Positions 7,696-17,516 of a DNA stretch of 27,480 nucleotides are shown one piece after another. The DNA is from Selenomonas sp. (GTDB taxonomy: Bacteria; Bacillota; Negativicutes; Selenomonadales; Selenomonadaceae). Made by a program: the position numbers and the translations under genes. The number at the start of each line of letters is the position of its first letter. Position 1 is the first letter of the stretch. The stretch is from contig NZ_JALFCU010000008.1 of the NCBI RefSeq assembly GCF_022771645.1, forward strand, positions 1 through 27,480. The letters are read 5' to 3'. The notes under the pieces were generated by a model. That model did no database searches. It worked only from the letters and a program-made list of their open reading frames with translations, and was not told the DNA's origin.

Positions 7696-7739
7696 CGGCG
7701 CATCCATCATAGATTCGTTTGAGAGATAAGGAGCAAGAT

Positions 7740-9833
7740 ATGGCTGCATCACCTATCGCTGCCACGGCTGGCATCTTCGGCAAGGGCAGTTTCATCCAGA
7801 GGTACAGCGACGTCCTGATCGCCGTGGCGATCGTCATCATCGTCGTGATGATGATTATCCCGTTGCCGACGCTGCTCCTCGACCTCCTGATCTGCCTGAA
7901 CATCACGATCGCGCTCCTCGTCGTCATGTCTGTCATCTACAACAAGGAAGCGCTCGACCTGTCGATCTTCCCGTCGCTCCTCCTCATCACGACGCTGTTC
8001 CGCCTCGCGCTCAACATCTCGTCAACGCGACTCATCCTCCTCGACGGCTATGCCGGCGAAGTCATCACGGCGTTCGGCAACTTCGTCGTCGGCGGTAATC
8101 CGGTCGTCGGCTTCATCATGTTCATGATCCTCGTCGGCATCAACTTCATCGTCATCACAAAAGGTTCGGAACGTGTCGCAGAAGTCTCCGCGCGTTTCAC
8201 CCTCGACGCGATGCCGGGCAAGCAGATGGCCATCGACGCCGACCTGAACCAGGGCGCGATCACGGATGCGCAGGCGAAGGAACGGCGCATCAAGATCCAG
8301 CGCGAAGCAGACTTCTTCGGCGCAATGGATGGTGCTTCGAAGTTCGTCAAAGGCGATGCCATGGCGGCGATCGTCATCATGTTCATCAATATCTCCGGCG
8401 GCTTCGTCATCGGCATGCTGCAGCGCAATCTCTCGGCACTGCAAGCACTCCAGCAGTACACGCTGCTGACCGTCGGTGAAGGCCTCGTCTCGCAGATCCC
8501 GGCGCTCCTCATCTCGACGGCGACCGGCCTCATCGTCACGCGTGCGGGCGCGGAGGGCAACCTCGGCATGGACCTCGTGTCGCAGCTGTTCCACAACGAC
8601 CGTATCTTCTTCATCCTGACGGGCGTGCTCGCGTTCTTCGCTATCGTGCCGGGCCTGCCGGGCATCCCGTTCACGGCGCTCGCCATCGCGTGCTACTTCA
8701 TCGGCCGCGAGCTCAAGAAGCAGACGACGGCCATCGCAGAAGAAGCTGCGAAACCCGAGACAAAGGCGACCGTGCAGAAAAAGAAGGCGACGAGCCCAGA
8801 GAACATCGTCTCGCTCCTCCAGGTCGACCCGATGGAACTCGAAATCGGCTACAGCCTCATCCCGCTCGTCGATACGGGGCAGGGCGGCGACCTCCTCGAC
8901 CGCATCGTCATGATCCGCCGCCAGTGCGCGCTCGAGCTCGGCCTCGTCGTGCCGACCATCCGCATCCGCGACAACATCCAGATCAAGCCGAATGCGTACA
9001 TCATCAAATTAAAAGGTGTCGAGATTGCGAAGGGCGAGCTCATGCTCGAGCATTTCCTCGCGATGAATTCCGGCACGGTGTTCGAAGAGGTGCCGGGCAT
9101 CGAGACGACGGAACCGGCGTTCGGCCTGCCGGCGCTCTGGATTCCCGACAGCGAACGCGAGCAGGCGGAGCTCAACGGCTATACGGTCGTCGACGCCGTC
9201 TCCGTGCTCGCGACGCACCTCACGGAAGTCATCAAGAGTCATGCCGCTGAGATCCTCGGCCGCCAGGAGACGCAGAACCTCATCGACAACCTCAAGAAAG
9301 TCAACGAGACGCTTGTCAAGGAAGTCGTGCCCGACCTCGTCACGGTCGGCGAGGTGCAGAAAGTCTTGCAGAACCTGCTCGCCGAACGCATATCCATCCG
9401 CGACATGGAGACAATCTTCGAAGTGCTCTCCGACTATGCGCGCGCGACGAAGGACACGGAAATCCTCACGGAATACGTGCGACACGCCATGGCGCGCCAG
9501 ATCACGCAGGCGAACGTGCAGAACGGCCAGCTGCCGTGCGTCACGCTCGACGCCGCGCTCGAGAACCGCATCGCCGGCGCTGTGCAGCGCACGGATCGCG
9601 GCTCGTACGTCAGCTTCGATCCCGACTCCATGAAGAAGCTTGTGACGGCGCTCGACAACGAGCTGCAGAAGCTCACGAACATGGGCTACCAGCCCATCGT
9701 GCTCACGAGCCCGGCCGTGCGTCTCTATTTCCGCAAGCTCGTCGAACGCAGCGTGCCAGGGCTCATCGTGCTCTCGCAGGCGGAAATCGAATCGTCTGTC
9801 GAAATCCAGATCCTAGGGGTGGTGAAGATCTAA
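7740..9833 (+). CDS. flhA: Flagellar export protein FlhA
   Basis: 697 residues. The N-terminal half has about eight membrane helices and the family signature TLFRLALNISSTRLIL. The conserved cytoplasmic loop includes ARFTLDAMPGKQMAIDADLN and GAMDGASKFVKGDAMAA. The C-terminal domain, including VGEVQKVLQNLLAERISIRD, is the cytosolic ring that docks chaperone-substrate complexes. The start is ATG 7740 because AAGGAG at 7728-7733 is correctly spaced; an in-frame TTG at 7719 lies before that site. Confidence 0.96.
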   Translation: MAASPIAATAGIFGKGSFIQRYSDVLIAVAIVIIVVMMIIPLPTLLLDLLICLNITIALLVVMSVIYNKEALDLSIFPSLLLITTLFRLALNISSTRLILLDGYAGEVITAFGNFVVGGNPVVGFIMFMILVGINFIVITKGSERVAEVSARFTLDAMPGKQMAIDADLNQGAITDAQAKERRIKIQREADFFGAMDGASKFVKGDAMAAIVIMFINISGGFVIGMLQRNLSALQALQQYTLLTVGEGLVSQIPALLISTATGLIVTRAGAEGNLGMDLVSQLFHNDRIFFILTGVLAFFAIVPGLPGIPFTALAIACYFIGRELKKQTTAIAEEAAKPETKATVQKKKATSPENIVSLLQVDPMELEIGYSLIPLVDTGQGGDLLDRIVMIRRQCALELGLVVPTIRIRDNIQIKPNAYIIKLKGVEIAKGELMLEHFLAMNSGTVFEEVPGIETTEPAFGLPALWIPDSEREQAELNGYTVVDAVSVLATHLTEVIKSHAAEILGRQETQNLIDNLKKVNETLVKEVVPDLVTVGEVQKVLQNLLAERISIRDMETIFEVLSDYARATKDTEILTEYVRHAMARQITQANVQNGQLPCVTLDAALENRIAGAVQRTDRGSYVSFDPDSMKKLVTALDNELQKLTNMGYQPIVLTSPAVRLYFRKLVERSVPGLIVLSQAEIESSVEIQILGVVKI

Positions 9834-11369
9834 TTGCAGATCAAAGTCTATAAAGCATCCACGATGAAAGAAGCGATGCAGCTCGTCAAAGCCGACCTCG
9901 GCGCTGACGCTGTCATCTTGCATACGAAGAAATACCGCGAGGGCGGCATCCTCGGCTTCAACGCGAAAGAAGTCGTCGAAGTCACGGCCGCCATCGAGGA
10001 TACGCCGGAACCCCCGAAGAAAAAGACGCCGGCAAAGGCGAAACCAGTGAAGCCGGCAAGCCGCATCGATGTCGTCTCCGAACCGGAGGCGCCCGTCCTG
10101 CCGCCGCTGACGACGGCGCAGCGCAGCCAGGGCCTGCGCACGTATGGCACGCAACAGCAGCAGGACACTTCGTCTACGAACGCGGAAGCAGAACGTCAGG
10201 CGGCGCAGGCGCGCTTTGATGCGATGGTCGCGACGCTCGCGAAAGGTGCAGATGCCTCGCAAAATCCGCAGATCATCAAGGCTGACCAAGCCGCGGCGAT
10301 GACGCAGCCGGCCACCACGCAGCTGCCGGTGCCGCCTGTTCCGCCGCAGGTGATGCAGGCCATGCCGCAACCGCAGGCCGTCTCGCAGGGACAGAACGTG
10401 CCAACGCCAGCACAAGCACAACCGGCGACGCCACAGCCGGCGGCGCCCAACGTAACGCCAGAACCACAACCGTCAGGAGACCAAGCATCGATGAACGAAG
10501 CGGACGCAAAGAAAATCCAGGCGCTCCAGGAAGAGCTCGCGCAGATGAAGACGCTCCTCGCGCAAGTCATGGTGAAGGACCAGCCAAAAGGCGTCCGCAC
10601 GCTCGCGGAAGCACTCCAGGAACAGGAAGTCTCGGATGAGATCCAGAAAGACCTCGCTGCGACGGCGGCCGCCGGCGATACGGTGCGCGATAGTCTGACG
10701 CCGGAAGCGCACGCAGCGCTTGCGGATTATCTCGCGGAGAATATCCAATTTTCCTCCGGCCTTGAGCCGCGCCAGGACAACCGCCAGCCGGAGATCGTCG
10801 CGCTCATCGGCGCGACGGGCGTCGGCAAGACGACGACGCTCGCGAAGATCGCGGCGCGCTTCGTGCTCGAGCAGGGCATCGATGCCGCGCTCGTCACGGC
10901 AGACACGTACCGCATCTCCGCCGTCGAGCAGCTCAAGACGTATTCTGACATCATCGGCCTGCCGCTTGAGATTGTCTACAGCCCGCAGGAGCTCAAGACG
11001 GCCATCCACAAGTTCCGCAAGAAGGACCTCATCCTCATCGATACGGCCGGCCGCAGCCAGCACAACGAGTTCCAGATGAAGGAGCTCTGCGATTTCCTCG
11101 CCGTACATCCGCGCATCCAGCGCTTCCTCGTCATGAGCGCGACGACGAAGAACCGCGACGCGGCGGACATCCTAGAGAAATTCTCCGTTTGCGAGCCCGA
11201 CCACGTCATCTTCACGAAGACGGACGAGACGGCGAGCGTCGGCCTCATCTTGAATCTCCTCCATGGGAAAGACATCCGCCTCGCGTTCCTGACGAACGGC
11301 CAGAGCGTCCCCGATGACATCGTGCCGGCGACGCCGGACGCGCTCGCGGATCTGTTGTTGAGGGAATGA
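9834..11369 (+). CDS. flhF: Flagellar GTPase FlhF (SRP-type)
   Basis: 511 residues starting at TTG 9834, immediately after the flhA stop, with AGGGGTGG at 9815-9822. QIKVYKASTMKEAMQLVKAD is the FlhF N-terminal domain. A long Pro/Gln/Ala linker covers roughly residues 60-215. The NG domain contains the P-loop GATGVGKTT (from about G326), VTADTYRISAVEQLKTY and LIDTAGRSQHN. FlhF is a paralogue of Ffh/FtsY that sets the site of flagellar assembly. It overlaps the flhG region, implying co-expression. Confidence 0.95.
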   Translation: MQIKVYKASTMKEAMQLVKADLGADAVILHTKKYREGGILGFNAKEVVEVTAAIEDTPEPPKKKTPAKAKPVKPASRIDVVSEPEAPVLPPLTTAQRSQGLRTYGTQQQQDTSSTNAEAERQAAQARFDAMVATLAKGADASQNPQIIKADQAAAMTQPATTQLPVPPVPPQVMQAMPQPQAVSQGQNVPTPAQAQPATPQPAAPNVTPEPQPSGDQASMNEADAKKIQALQEELAQMKTLLAQVMVKDQPKGVRTLAEALQEQEVSDEIQKDLAATAAAGDTVRDSLTPEAHAALADYLAENIQFSSGLEPRQDNRQPEIVALIGATGVGKTTTLAKIAARFVLEQGIDAALVTADTYRISAVEQLKTYSDIIGLPLEIVYSPQELKTAIHKFRKKDLILIDTAGRSQHNEFQMKELCDFLAVHPRIQRFLVMSATTKNRDAADILEKFSVCEPDHVIFTKTDETASVGLILNLLHGKDIRLAFLTNGQSVPDDIVPATPDALADLLLRE

Positions 11370-11371
11370 GC

Positions 11372-12316
11372 ATGGATCAGGCAGAACGTTTGCGGCAGCT
11401 CGCAAAAAAACGCCCGCCACAGGAATCTGCTGCGGCGGGCGCATCGTATATCACGCCCGCGCCGGAGCCTGCGGCCGCGCCGCAGATGGTGCGGCCAGTA
11501 GCCCCGTTCGGGCGGCACACGCGCGTCATCGCCGTCACGAGCGGCAAGGGCGGCGTCGGCAAGACGAATTTCACCGTGAACCTCGCCATCGCGCTCCGCG
11601 AGGCAGGCAGCCGCGTGCTGATCCTCGACGCGGACCTCGGCATGGCGAACGTCGACATCGTGCTCGGCTCGACATCGAAAAAATTCTTGCTGAATCTCCT
11701 CGAAGACGGCGTCGAACTCGCGGACGTCCTCGTGCACGGCCCGTACGGCATCAAGTTCATCCCGGGCGGCTCCGGCATCGAGAAGGCGCAGACGCTCGAG
11801 GACGAGCAGCAGCGCGTGCTGCTCGAAAAATTGTCGGGTGTCGGCGAGCTCGCGGACATCATCCTCATCGACACGGGCGCGGGGCTCGGCAAGAATGTCA
11901 TGGACTTCATCCTCGCAGCCGATGAAGTGCTGCTCGTCACGACGCCGGAGCCGACGTCGCTGACGGATGCGTACGCCGTCATGAAGGCGTACAGCCGCTA
12001 TGCGGAGCATCCGAGCCTCCAGCTCGTCGTCAACCGCGTCTACGACGACCGCGAGAGCCGCGAAGTCACGGCGAAGCTCCAGCAGACGGCCGAGCGCTTC
12101 CTCGACATGGAGGTCGGCTGCCTCGGTTATCTCTACGAAGATGCGAATGTCATGCGCGCCGTGCGTCGGCAGACGCCGTTCTTGGTGACGGCGCCGAACG
12201 CGATTGCGTCGCGTTGCATCCGTGCGATGGCACAAGGCGTCCTTTATGGGACTCCAGTCGCTGTCGAACGCGGCTGGAGAGGATTTTTACAAAGGATTTT
12301 CCATTTTTCACGTTAA
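11372..12316 (+). CDS. flhG: Flagellar number regulator FlhG (MinD/ParA-type ATPase)
   Basis: 314 residues. The N-terminal DQAERLRQL is the DQAxxLR motif known to stimulate the FlhF GTPase. The deviant Walker A SGKGGVGKT lies at residues 57-65 (two lysines, K59 and K64), followed by LILDADLGMANVDIVLG and LIDTGAGLGKNVMDFIL. The C-terminal tail is amphipathic and aromatic/basic (RGFLQRIFHFSR), as expected for membrane binding. ATG 11372 is preferred because GAGGGA at 11360-11365 fits it. ATG 11366 would be too close to that site. Confidence 0.93.
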   Translation: MDQAERLRQLAKKRPPQESAAAGASYITPAPEPAAAPQMVRPVAPFGRHTRVIAVTSGKGGVGKTNFTVNLAIALREAGSRVLILDADLGMANVDIVLGSTSKKFLLNLLEDGVELADVLVHGPYGIKFIPGGSGIEKAQTLEDEQQRVLLEKLSGVGELADIILIDTGAGLGKNVMDFILAADEVLLVTTPEPTSLTDAYAVMKAYSRYAEHPSLQLVVNRVYDDRESREVTAKLQQTAERFLDMEVGCLGYLYEDANVMRAVRRQTPFLVTAPNAIASRCIRAMAQGVLYGTPVAVERGWRGFLQRIFHFSR

Positions 12317-12334
12317 ACATGGAGGAACTTTCCT

Positions 12335-13024
12335 ATGGCAGGCGAAATACTAAAAGCAGGAACTGTATTGAAGATCGGCCAGCGCATCGAGTTCTATGTC
12401 GAGAACGATGACAACCGCTACGCGAGCCGCATCGAGGACATGACGAAGGATCAGATCGTCGCCGCCCTGCCTGTGAACCGGCAGCGCGTGCCGATCATCC
12501 CGCGCAAGGGCACGCGCATCTACGCGCTCGCCGTCGGCGAACAATGCCGCTACCGGTTTTTCTCCACGTACCTCGGCACGAAGAAGATCGACGGCCGCAT
12601 CCCTGCGTGGATGATCACGCGCCCTGAGACGGTCGAGCGCCACCAGAACCGCGAGTTCGTGCGCGTGCGCGTCGACCTGCGCGTGCGCGTGCGCCTCGTC
12701 GGGGACGACGGCACGATCGGCGACCCCATGGAGACGCGCACGATCGACCTCTCCGGCAACGGCGTCGCCATCGTCCTCCCGAAGGCCGTCAAAGTCGACA
12801 GCCAGATGGCGCTCGAGATCTTCGATATTCCGGAAGTGGGAACCTTGGAAATCATGGCGCGCGTCGCACGCTGCCAGAAGGTCATGCTCGATGAAGAGCA
12901 CGCGATCTATCACGTCGGCGCATACCTCGAGCACCTCGAGCGCCGCACGATGAACCAGGTCGTGCGCTACCTTTTCGCCGTGCAGAGGAAGGCCATCGCC
13001 AAGGGGATATCTGGGAATCTCTAA
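12335..13024 (+). CDS. ycgR: c-di-GMP-binding PilZ protein (YcgR-type flagellar brake)
   Basis: 229 residues. The first about 95 residues resemble the YcgR N-terminal domain. The PilZ domain follows with an intact binding signature: R106-x3-R110 in NREFVRV and D138-x-S140-x2-G143 in DLSGNG. PilZ proteins of this kind bind c-di-GMP and slow the motor by contacting FliM or the stator. A strong ribosome site, GGAGGA at 12321-12326, precedes ATG 12335. Its placement between flhG and cheB ties second-messenger control to motor gene expression. Confidence 0.9.
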   Translation: MAGEILKAGTVLKIGQRIEFYVENDDNRYASRIEDMTKDQIVAALPVNRQRVPIIPRKGTRIYALAVGEQCRYRFFSTYLGTKKIDGRIPAWMITRPETVERHQNREFVRVRVDLRVRVRLVGDDGTIGDPMETRTIDLSGNGVAIVLPKAVKVDSQMALEIFDIPEVGTLEIMARVARCQKVMLDEEHAIYHVGAYLEHLERRTMNQVVRYLFAVQRKAIAKGISGNL

Positions 13025-13038
13025 GAGGGGGTAGCAGG

Positions 13039-14280
13039 ATGATTCGTATCCTGATTGCCGACGATTCCGCGTTCATGCGGAAGGTCCTCACGGACCTGTT
13101 CAAGAAGCAGCCGGACTTCGAAGTCGTGGGAACGGCCACGAACGGCCGCGACGCGGTCGAAAAAGTCAAGCAGCTGCATCCGGATCTCTTGACGCTCGAC
13201 GTGCAGATGCCCGTGATGGACGGGCTCAACGCGCTCGCCGTCATTATGGAAGTCTCGCCGATGCCGGTCGTGATGCTGTCGAGCCTCACGCAGGAAGGCA
13301 CGGATGAGACGATCCGCGCGCTGTCGCTCGGCGCCATCGATTTCATCAGCAAGGCGGGCGGCTCGATTTCGCGCATCGACACGATCGAGAGCGACATCCT
13401 CGCGAAATGCCGCGCGGCGGCGAAAGCGAACGTCAAGCGCGCGCTCACGGGCACGCGGGCGGCGGAAAAAGCGGAGTCGGAGCGACTCGCGAAAGAAAAA
13501 TCCGCGCCGCGCGGGATGCACCATGTCGAGCTCCCGAAGCGGACGGGCTTCAAGCTCCCGTCAAAGGCCGGAGGGGCAGAACTGCAGGCAAAGTCGGCGA
13601 GCCCGTTCGCGAAACGCGAGAATCCGCTGCTCGCCCGCAGGAACAAGCCGACGCTGACGCCTCACGCCGTGCCGTCATCATCCGCGATGCCGGCGGCCTC
13701 GGGGCAGGGCAGCGGAAAGCTCGTCGCCATCGGCACGTCGACGGGCGGCCCGCAGGCGCTCCAGAACGTCATCACGCGCCTCCCGGGCGACCTGCCGTGC
13801 GGCGTCGTCGTCGTGCAGCACATGCCGGCAGGCTTTACGAAATCCCTCGCGAACCGCCTCAACACGCTGTCGAAAGTCGAAGTCAAGGAAGCGGAAGACG
13901 GCGAGATCATAAAGCCCGGACACGTCTACATTGCGCCGGGCAACTACCACATGCGCGTCGCCTCTGCGGGCAGCGCGCGCAAGATCGTCCTCGGACAGGA
14001 TCCGCCGGTCGGCAATCATCGGCCGGCTGTGAACGTGCTCTACGATTCTGTCGCGCCCATCGGCAAGAAACTCGTGGCCGTCATCATGACTGGCATGGGC
14101 AGCGACGGCACGGAGGGCATGAAAAAGATCAAGGCCCAAGGCGGCTACTCCATCGCCCAGGACGAAAGCACCTGCGTCGTCTACGGCATGCCGAAATCCG
14201 TCGTCGACGCCGGCCTCGCTGACGAGGTCCGTCCGGTCACAGACATCGCACGCGCCATCGTGGCTGCGGTTGGGAAATAA
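13039..14280 (+). CDS. cheB: Chemotaxis methylesterase/glutamine deamidase CheB
   Basis: 413 residues, somewhat longer than the usual about 350 because the linker (about 130-225) is long and basic. The receiver domain has D8/D9 and phospho-acceptor D54 (LTLDVQMPVMDG). The catalytic domain has S234 in IGTSTGGPQ, H261 in VVQHMPAGF and D356 in MTGMGSDGTEG, the complete esterase triad. It demethylates and deamidates chemoreceptors. GAGGGGG at 13025-13031 precedes ATG 13039. The partner methyltransferase cheR is not in this window. Confidence 0.96.
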   Translation: MIRILIADDSAFMRKVLTDLFKKQPDFEVVGTATNGRDAVEKVKQLHPDLLTLDVQMPVMDGLNALAVIMEVSPMPVVMLSSLTQEGTDETIRALSLGAIDFISKAGGSISRIDTIESDILAKCRAAAKANVKRALTGTRAAEKAESERLAKEKSAPRGMHHVELPKRTGFKLPSKAGGAELQAKSASPFAKRENPLLARRNKPTLTPHAVPSSSAMPAASGQGSGKLVAIGTSTGGPQALQNVITRLPGDLPCGVVVVQHMPAGFTKSLANRLNTLSKVEVKEAEDGEIIKPGHVYIAPGNYHMRVASAGSARKIVLGQDPPVGNHRPAVNVLYDSVAPIGKKLVAVIMTGMGSDGTEGMKKIKAQGGYSIAQDESTCVVYGMPKSVVDAGLADEVRPVTDIARAIVAAVGK

Positions 14281-14306
14281 AGGAAACCAAAGGGGAGGAC
14301 ACCAAT

Positions 14307-16370
14307 ATGGATACGAATCAGTACATGGATATGTTCCTCGACGAGTCGCATGAGCATCTGCAGTCTCTGAACGATGGCCTGCTGAGCCTCGAGGACAACA
14401 TGGAGGAGACCTCGGTCGTCAACGAGATCTTCCGCAACGCGCACACGCTGAAAGGCATGTCGGCGACGATGGGCTTCAACAAGATTGCCGAGCTCACGCA
14501 TGAGATGGAGGACGTCCTCGACCTCATCCGCAAAGAGCAGCTGAAGCTCAACGAAGACATCATCGACACGCTGTTCAAATGCGTCGACTCGCTGACGCAG
14601 ATGGTCGACAGCGTCGGCAACGGCGAGGCGGAGGACGTCGTCGACGTCTCGGACCTCGTGAAAAAGCTCAGCTCCATCTCGAAGCCGGATCAGGCGGCGG
14701 CCGCCGCAGCAGCTCCGGCCGCGCCGGCTGCAGGCGCGGCGCCGGCGGCCGCGCCTGCCGGCATCTCCATCGAGCTCACGGATGTCGACAAGGACGTCAT
14801 CAAGCAGGCGCAGGCACAGGGCCTCCAGGCCATCCACGCGCGTGTGACGCTCGCGGATACGTGCCTCCTGAAATCTGCGCGCTCCTACATGGTCATGAAT
14901 GCGCTCGACGAGATCGGCGACGTCGTGAAGTCCGTCCCGAGCTCCGAAGACCTCGAGCAGGAAAAATTCGACAAGAGTTTCGATGTCATCGTCGTGACGT
15001 CGCAGGAGGAGAAGGGCGTCCAGGATGCCATCAACTCCATTTCCGAGATCACGAAAGTCGAGACGAACGTCGTGAACCTCGACGAGCCGAAGAAAGAAGA
15101 AGCGAAACCGGCCGCTGCTCCTGCCGCAGCGCCTGCGGCTGCCGCACCCGCGCCCGCGAAGAAAGCGGCGCCCGCCCCGGCGAAGAAGCCGGCCGCCGCG
15201 CCCGCCGCGAAGCAGAAAGTCCATCACAGCCAGTCCGTCCGCGTCGACATCGAAAAGCTCGACAACCTCATGAACCTCATGGGCGAGCTCGTCATCAACA
15301 AGGTGCGCCTCGAGCAGATCGGCCAGACGCACCGCCTTGCCGACCTCACCGAAACGCTCGAGCAGATGGACCGCGTCACGACCGACCTGCAGAACATCGT
15401 CATGAAAGTCCGCATGGTCCCCGTGAGCTCCGTGTTCAACCGCTTCCCGCGCATGGTGCGTGATATCGCGAAAGAACTGAACAAGGAAATCAACCTGACC
15501 ATCGAAGGCGAGGAGACGGAACTCGACCGTACCGTCATCGACGAGATCGGCGACCCGATCATGCATCTCCTCCGCAACTCCTGCGACCACGGCGTCGAGG
15601 AGCCGGACGTCCGCGAGAAGAAGGGCAAGCCCCGCCAGGGCGAAGTCGGCCTCATCGCGCGCCACGAAGGCAACAACGTCGTCATCATGGTCACGGATGA
15701 CGGCGCCGGCATCGACGCGACGAAGATCAAGAACAAGGCCATCGAGAAAGGCATGCTGACGCAGGAAGAAGCCGACAAGATGGACGACGCCGATGCCGTC
15801 CGCATCATCTTCGCGCCGGGCTTCTCCACGGCCGACCACATTTCCGACATCTCCGGCCGCGGCGTCGGCATGGACGTTGTGCGCAGCAAGATCGAAGCGC
15901 TTTCCGGCCACGTCGATGTCGAGACGAAGATTGACGAAGGCTCGGTCTTCAAGATCAAGCTGCCGCTCACGCTCGCCATCATCCAGGCCATGCTCGTGCG
16001 CGTGCAGGAAGAAATGTACGCCATTCCTCTCGGCTCCATCGACAGCACGATCAACATCCAGCCCGAGGAGATCAAGACCGTCCAGAACAAGGAAGTCATC
16101 GTCCTGCGCGGCGAGATCATCCCGATCATCCGCATGGAGAAGATGCTCCAGGTGCCGCATGTGAAAGATTCCGACGAGACGTTCGTCGTCGTCGTCCACA
16201 CGGGCGAGGCGAAGGCCGGCATCGTCGTCGACAGCCTCATCGGCCAGCAGGAAATCGTCATCAAGACGCTCGGCAGCCTGTTCACCGGACTCAAGATGTT
16301 CTCCGGCGCCACCGTCCTCGGCGACGGCCGTGTCGCGCTCATCCTTGATGTCGCCACGATGATGCAGTAA
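14307..16370 (+). CDS. cheA: Chemotaxis histidine kinase CheA
   Basis: 687 residues. The HPt domain has phospho-acceptor H47 in FRNAHTLKGMSATMGF. A Pro/Ala linker around 132-155 leads to a P2-like CheY/CheB docking domain, then a second Ala/Pro/Lys linker. The dimerisation domain (about 310-375) contains LDNLMNLMGELVINKVRLEQ. The ATPase domain has the N box LLRNSCDHGVE, G1 DDGAGID and G2 GRGVGMDVV. The C-terminal CheW-like domain binds receptors and CheW. All catalytic motifs are intact. GGGGAGG at 14292-14298 precedes ATG 14307. Confidence 0.97.
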   Translation: MDTNQYMDMFLDESHEHLQSLNDGLLSLEDNMEETSVVNEIFRNAHTLKGMSATMGFNKIAELTHEMEDVLDLIRKEQLKLNEDIIDTLFKCVDSLTQMVDSVGNGEAEDVVDVSDLVKKLSSISKPDQAAAAAAAPAAPAAGAAPAAAPAGISIELTDVDKDVIKQAQAQGLQAIHARVTLADTCLLKSARSYMVMNALDEIGDVVKSVPSSEDLEQEKFDKSFDVIVVTSQEEKGVQDAINSISEITKVETNVVNLDEPKKEEAKPAAAPAAAPAAAAPAPAKKAAPAPAKKPAAAPAAKQKVHHSQSVRVDIEKLDNLMNLMGELVINKVRLEQIGQTHRLADLTETLEQMDRVTTDLQNIVMKVRMVPVSSVFNRFPRMVRDIAKELNKEINLTIEGEETELDRTVIDEIGDPIMHLLRNSCDHGVEEPDVREKKGKPRQGEVGLIARHEGNNVVIMVTDDGAGIDATKIKNKAIEKGMLTQEEADKMDDADAVRIIFAPGFSTADHISDISGRGVGMDVVRSKIEALSGHVDVETKIDEGSVFKIKLPLTLAIIQAMLVRVQEEMYAIPLGSIDSTINIQPEEIKTVQNKEVIVLRGEIIPIIRMEKMLQVPHVKDSDETFVVVVHTGEAKAGIVVDSLIGQQEIVIKTLGSLFTGLKMFSGATVLGDGRVALILDVATMMQ

Positions 16371-16386
16371 GGGGAGGTAACTGAAC

Positions 16387-16854
16387 ATGGCTAACAACGA
16401 AAACAATGTCACGGCCGAGGAAAACCTGCAGGTCGTCGCTTTCAAGCTCCGCAACGAAGAATATGGCATCAGCATCCTGAACGTCCAGGAAATCCGCAAC
16501 CTCACGGACATCACGCGCGTGCCGTTCGCCCAGGAATTCATCAAGGGCGTCATCAACCTGCGCGGCAGCGTGCTCCCCGTCATCGACCTCAAGCAGCGCC
16601 TCGGCCTCGAAGAGACGCCGTACACGGATGACACGCGCATCGTCACGGTCAACATCGGCGACCTGCATGTCGGCATGCTCGTCGACGCCGTCACGGAAGT
16701 CCTCACGCTCACGGCGAAGCCGCTCGATCCGAAGAAGGCCATCAACGGCAAGGATCTCACGAAGTTCCTGAGCGGCATCGGCAACATCGACGGCCGCCTC
16801 ATCATCATGCTGAACCTCGAAGAGATCATCGGCCTGCCCCCGGAGGGGAAATAA
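16387..16854 (+). CDS. cheW: Chemotaxis coupling protein CheW
   Basis: 155 residues covering one CheW domain: VAFKLRNEEYGISILNVQEI, FIKGVINLRGSVLPVIDLKQ, and VGMLVDAVTEVL. It links CheA to chemoreceptors. GGGGAGG just after the cheA stop serves ATG 16387. The C-terminus (LNLEEIIGLPPEGK) is typical. Confidence 0.96.
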   Translation: MANNENNVTAEENLQVVAFKLRNEEYGISILNVQEIRNLTDITRVPFAQEFIKGVINLRGSVLPVIDLKQRLGLEETPYTDDTRIVTVNIGDLHVGMLVDAVTEVLTLTAKPLDPKKAINGKDLTKFLSGIGNIDGRLIIMLNLEEIIGLPPEGK

Positions 16855-16900
16855 CCGGCCGAAGATGCTCGGAAGACATTTGTAGGTGAGGAGTCATCTT

Positions 16901-17515
16901 ATGTGTGAAGAAATGAAATTATCGCCGGCACAGATCGACGCCCTGCGCGAAATCGGCAACATCGGCGCAGGCAACTCGGCGACGGCTCTCTCGCAGATCA
17001 TCAACCGCCGCATCGACATGAACGTGCCGCGCGTCTCGATGGTCCCTTTGGAGCAGGTGCCGGATCTCGTCGGCGGGCCGGACGCCATCGTCGTCGGCAT
17101 CTTCCTGCGTGTCTACGGCAAGGCGCCGGGAAACATCTTGTTCCTCCTGCCGCAGAAGAGCGCGTACTACCTTGTGGACACGCTCATGGGCAAGAAGCAT
17201 GGCGAGACGGACAAGCTCGACTACATGGACGAGTCCGCGCTCATGGAAATCGGCAACATCCTCTCGGGCGCGTATCTCAATGCGTTTTACACGTTCACGC
17301 AGATTTCCATGCTGCCCTCGATCCCGGCGCTTGCGATGGACATGGCCGGTGCCATCCTCAACGTCGTCCTCGTGCAGCTCGGGCAGATGGGCGACCAGGC
17401 GCTCGTCATGGAGACGGAGTTCCTCGCCGAGGATGACGGCATCAACGGCCATTTCTTCCTCGTGCCGGATCCGGGTTCCCTCGAGACGCTGATCAAAGCA
17501 GTAGGAGTTGAATGA
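16901..17515 (+). CDS. cheC: CheY-P phosphatase CheC
   Basis: 204 residues. Two pseudo-symmetric active sites are present: E17-x2-N20 in LREIGNIGAGNSATAL and E116-x2-N119 in LMEIGNILSGAYLNAF. CheC dephosphorylates CheY-P and binds CheD. ATG 16901 is chosen because AGGTGAGGAG (16884-16893) is its ribosome site; an in-frame GTG at 16886 falls inside that site. Together with FliY the operon encodes two phosphatases of this fold, as in B. subtilis. Confidence 0.95.
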   Translation: MCEEMKLSPAQIDALREIGNIGAGNSATALSQIINRRIDMNVPRVSMVPLEQVPDLVGGPDAIVVGIFLRVYGKAPGNILFLLPQKSAYYLVDTLMGKKHGETDKLDYMDESALMEIGNILSGAYLNAFYTFTQISMLPSIPALAMDMAGAILNVVLVQLGQMGDQALVMETEFLAEDDGINGHFFLVPDPGSLETLIKAVGVE

Positions 17516-17516
17516 A

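Noticed and set aside
11411..11442. GCCCGCC...GGCGGGC inverted repeat at the start of flhG
   Set aside because: It lies in coding sequence with high GC and has no T-run; probably chance pairing from codon use.
14181..16829. An 882-codon open frame on the - strand opposite cheA/cheW
   Set aside because: Same codon-bias effect; low-complexity D/H/R/L composition and no ribosome site of note.
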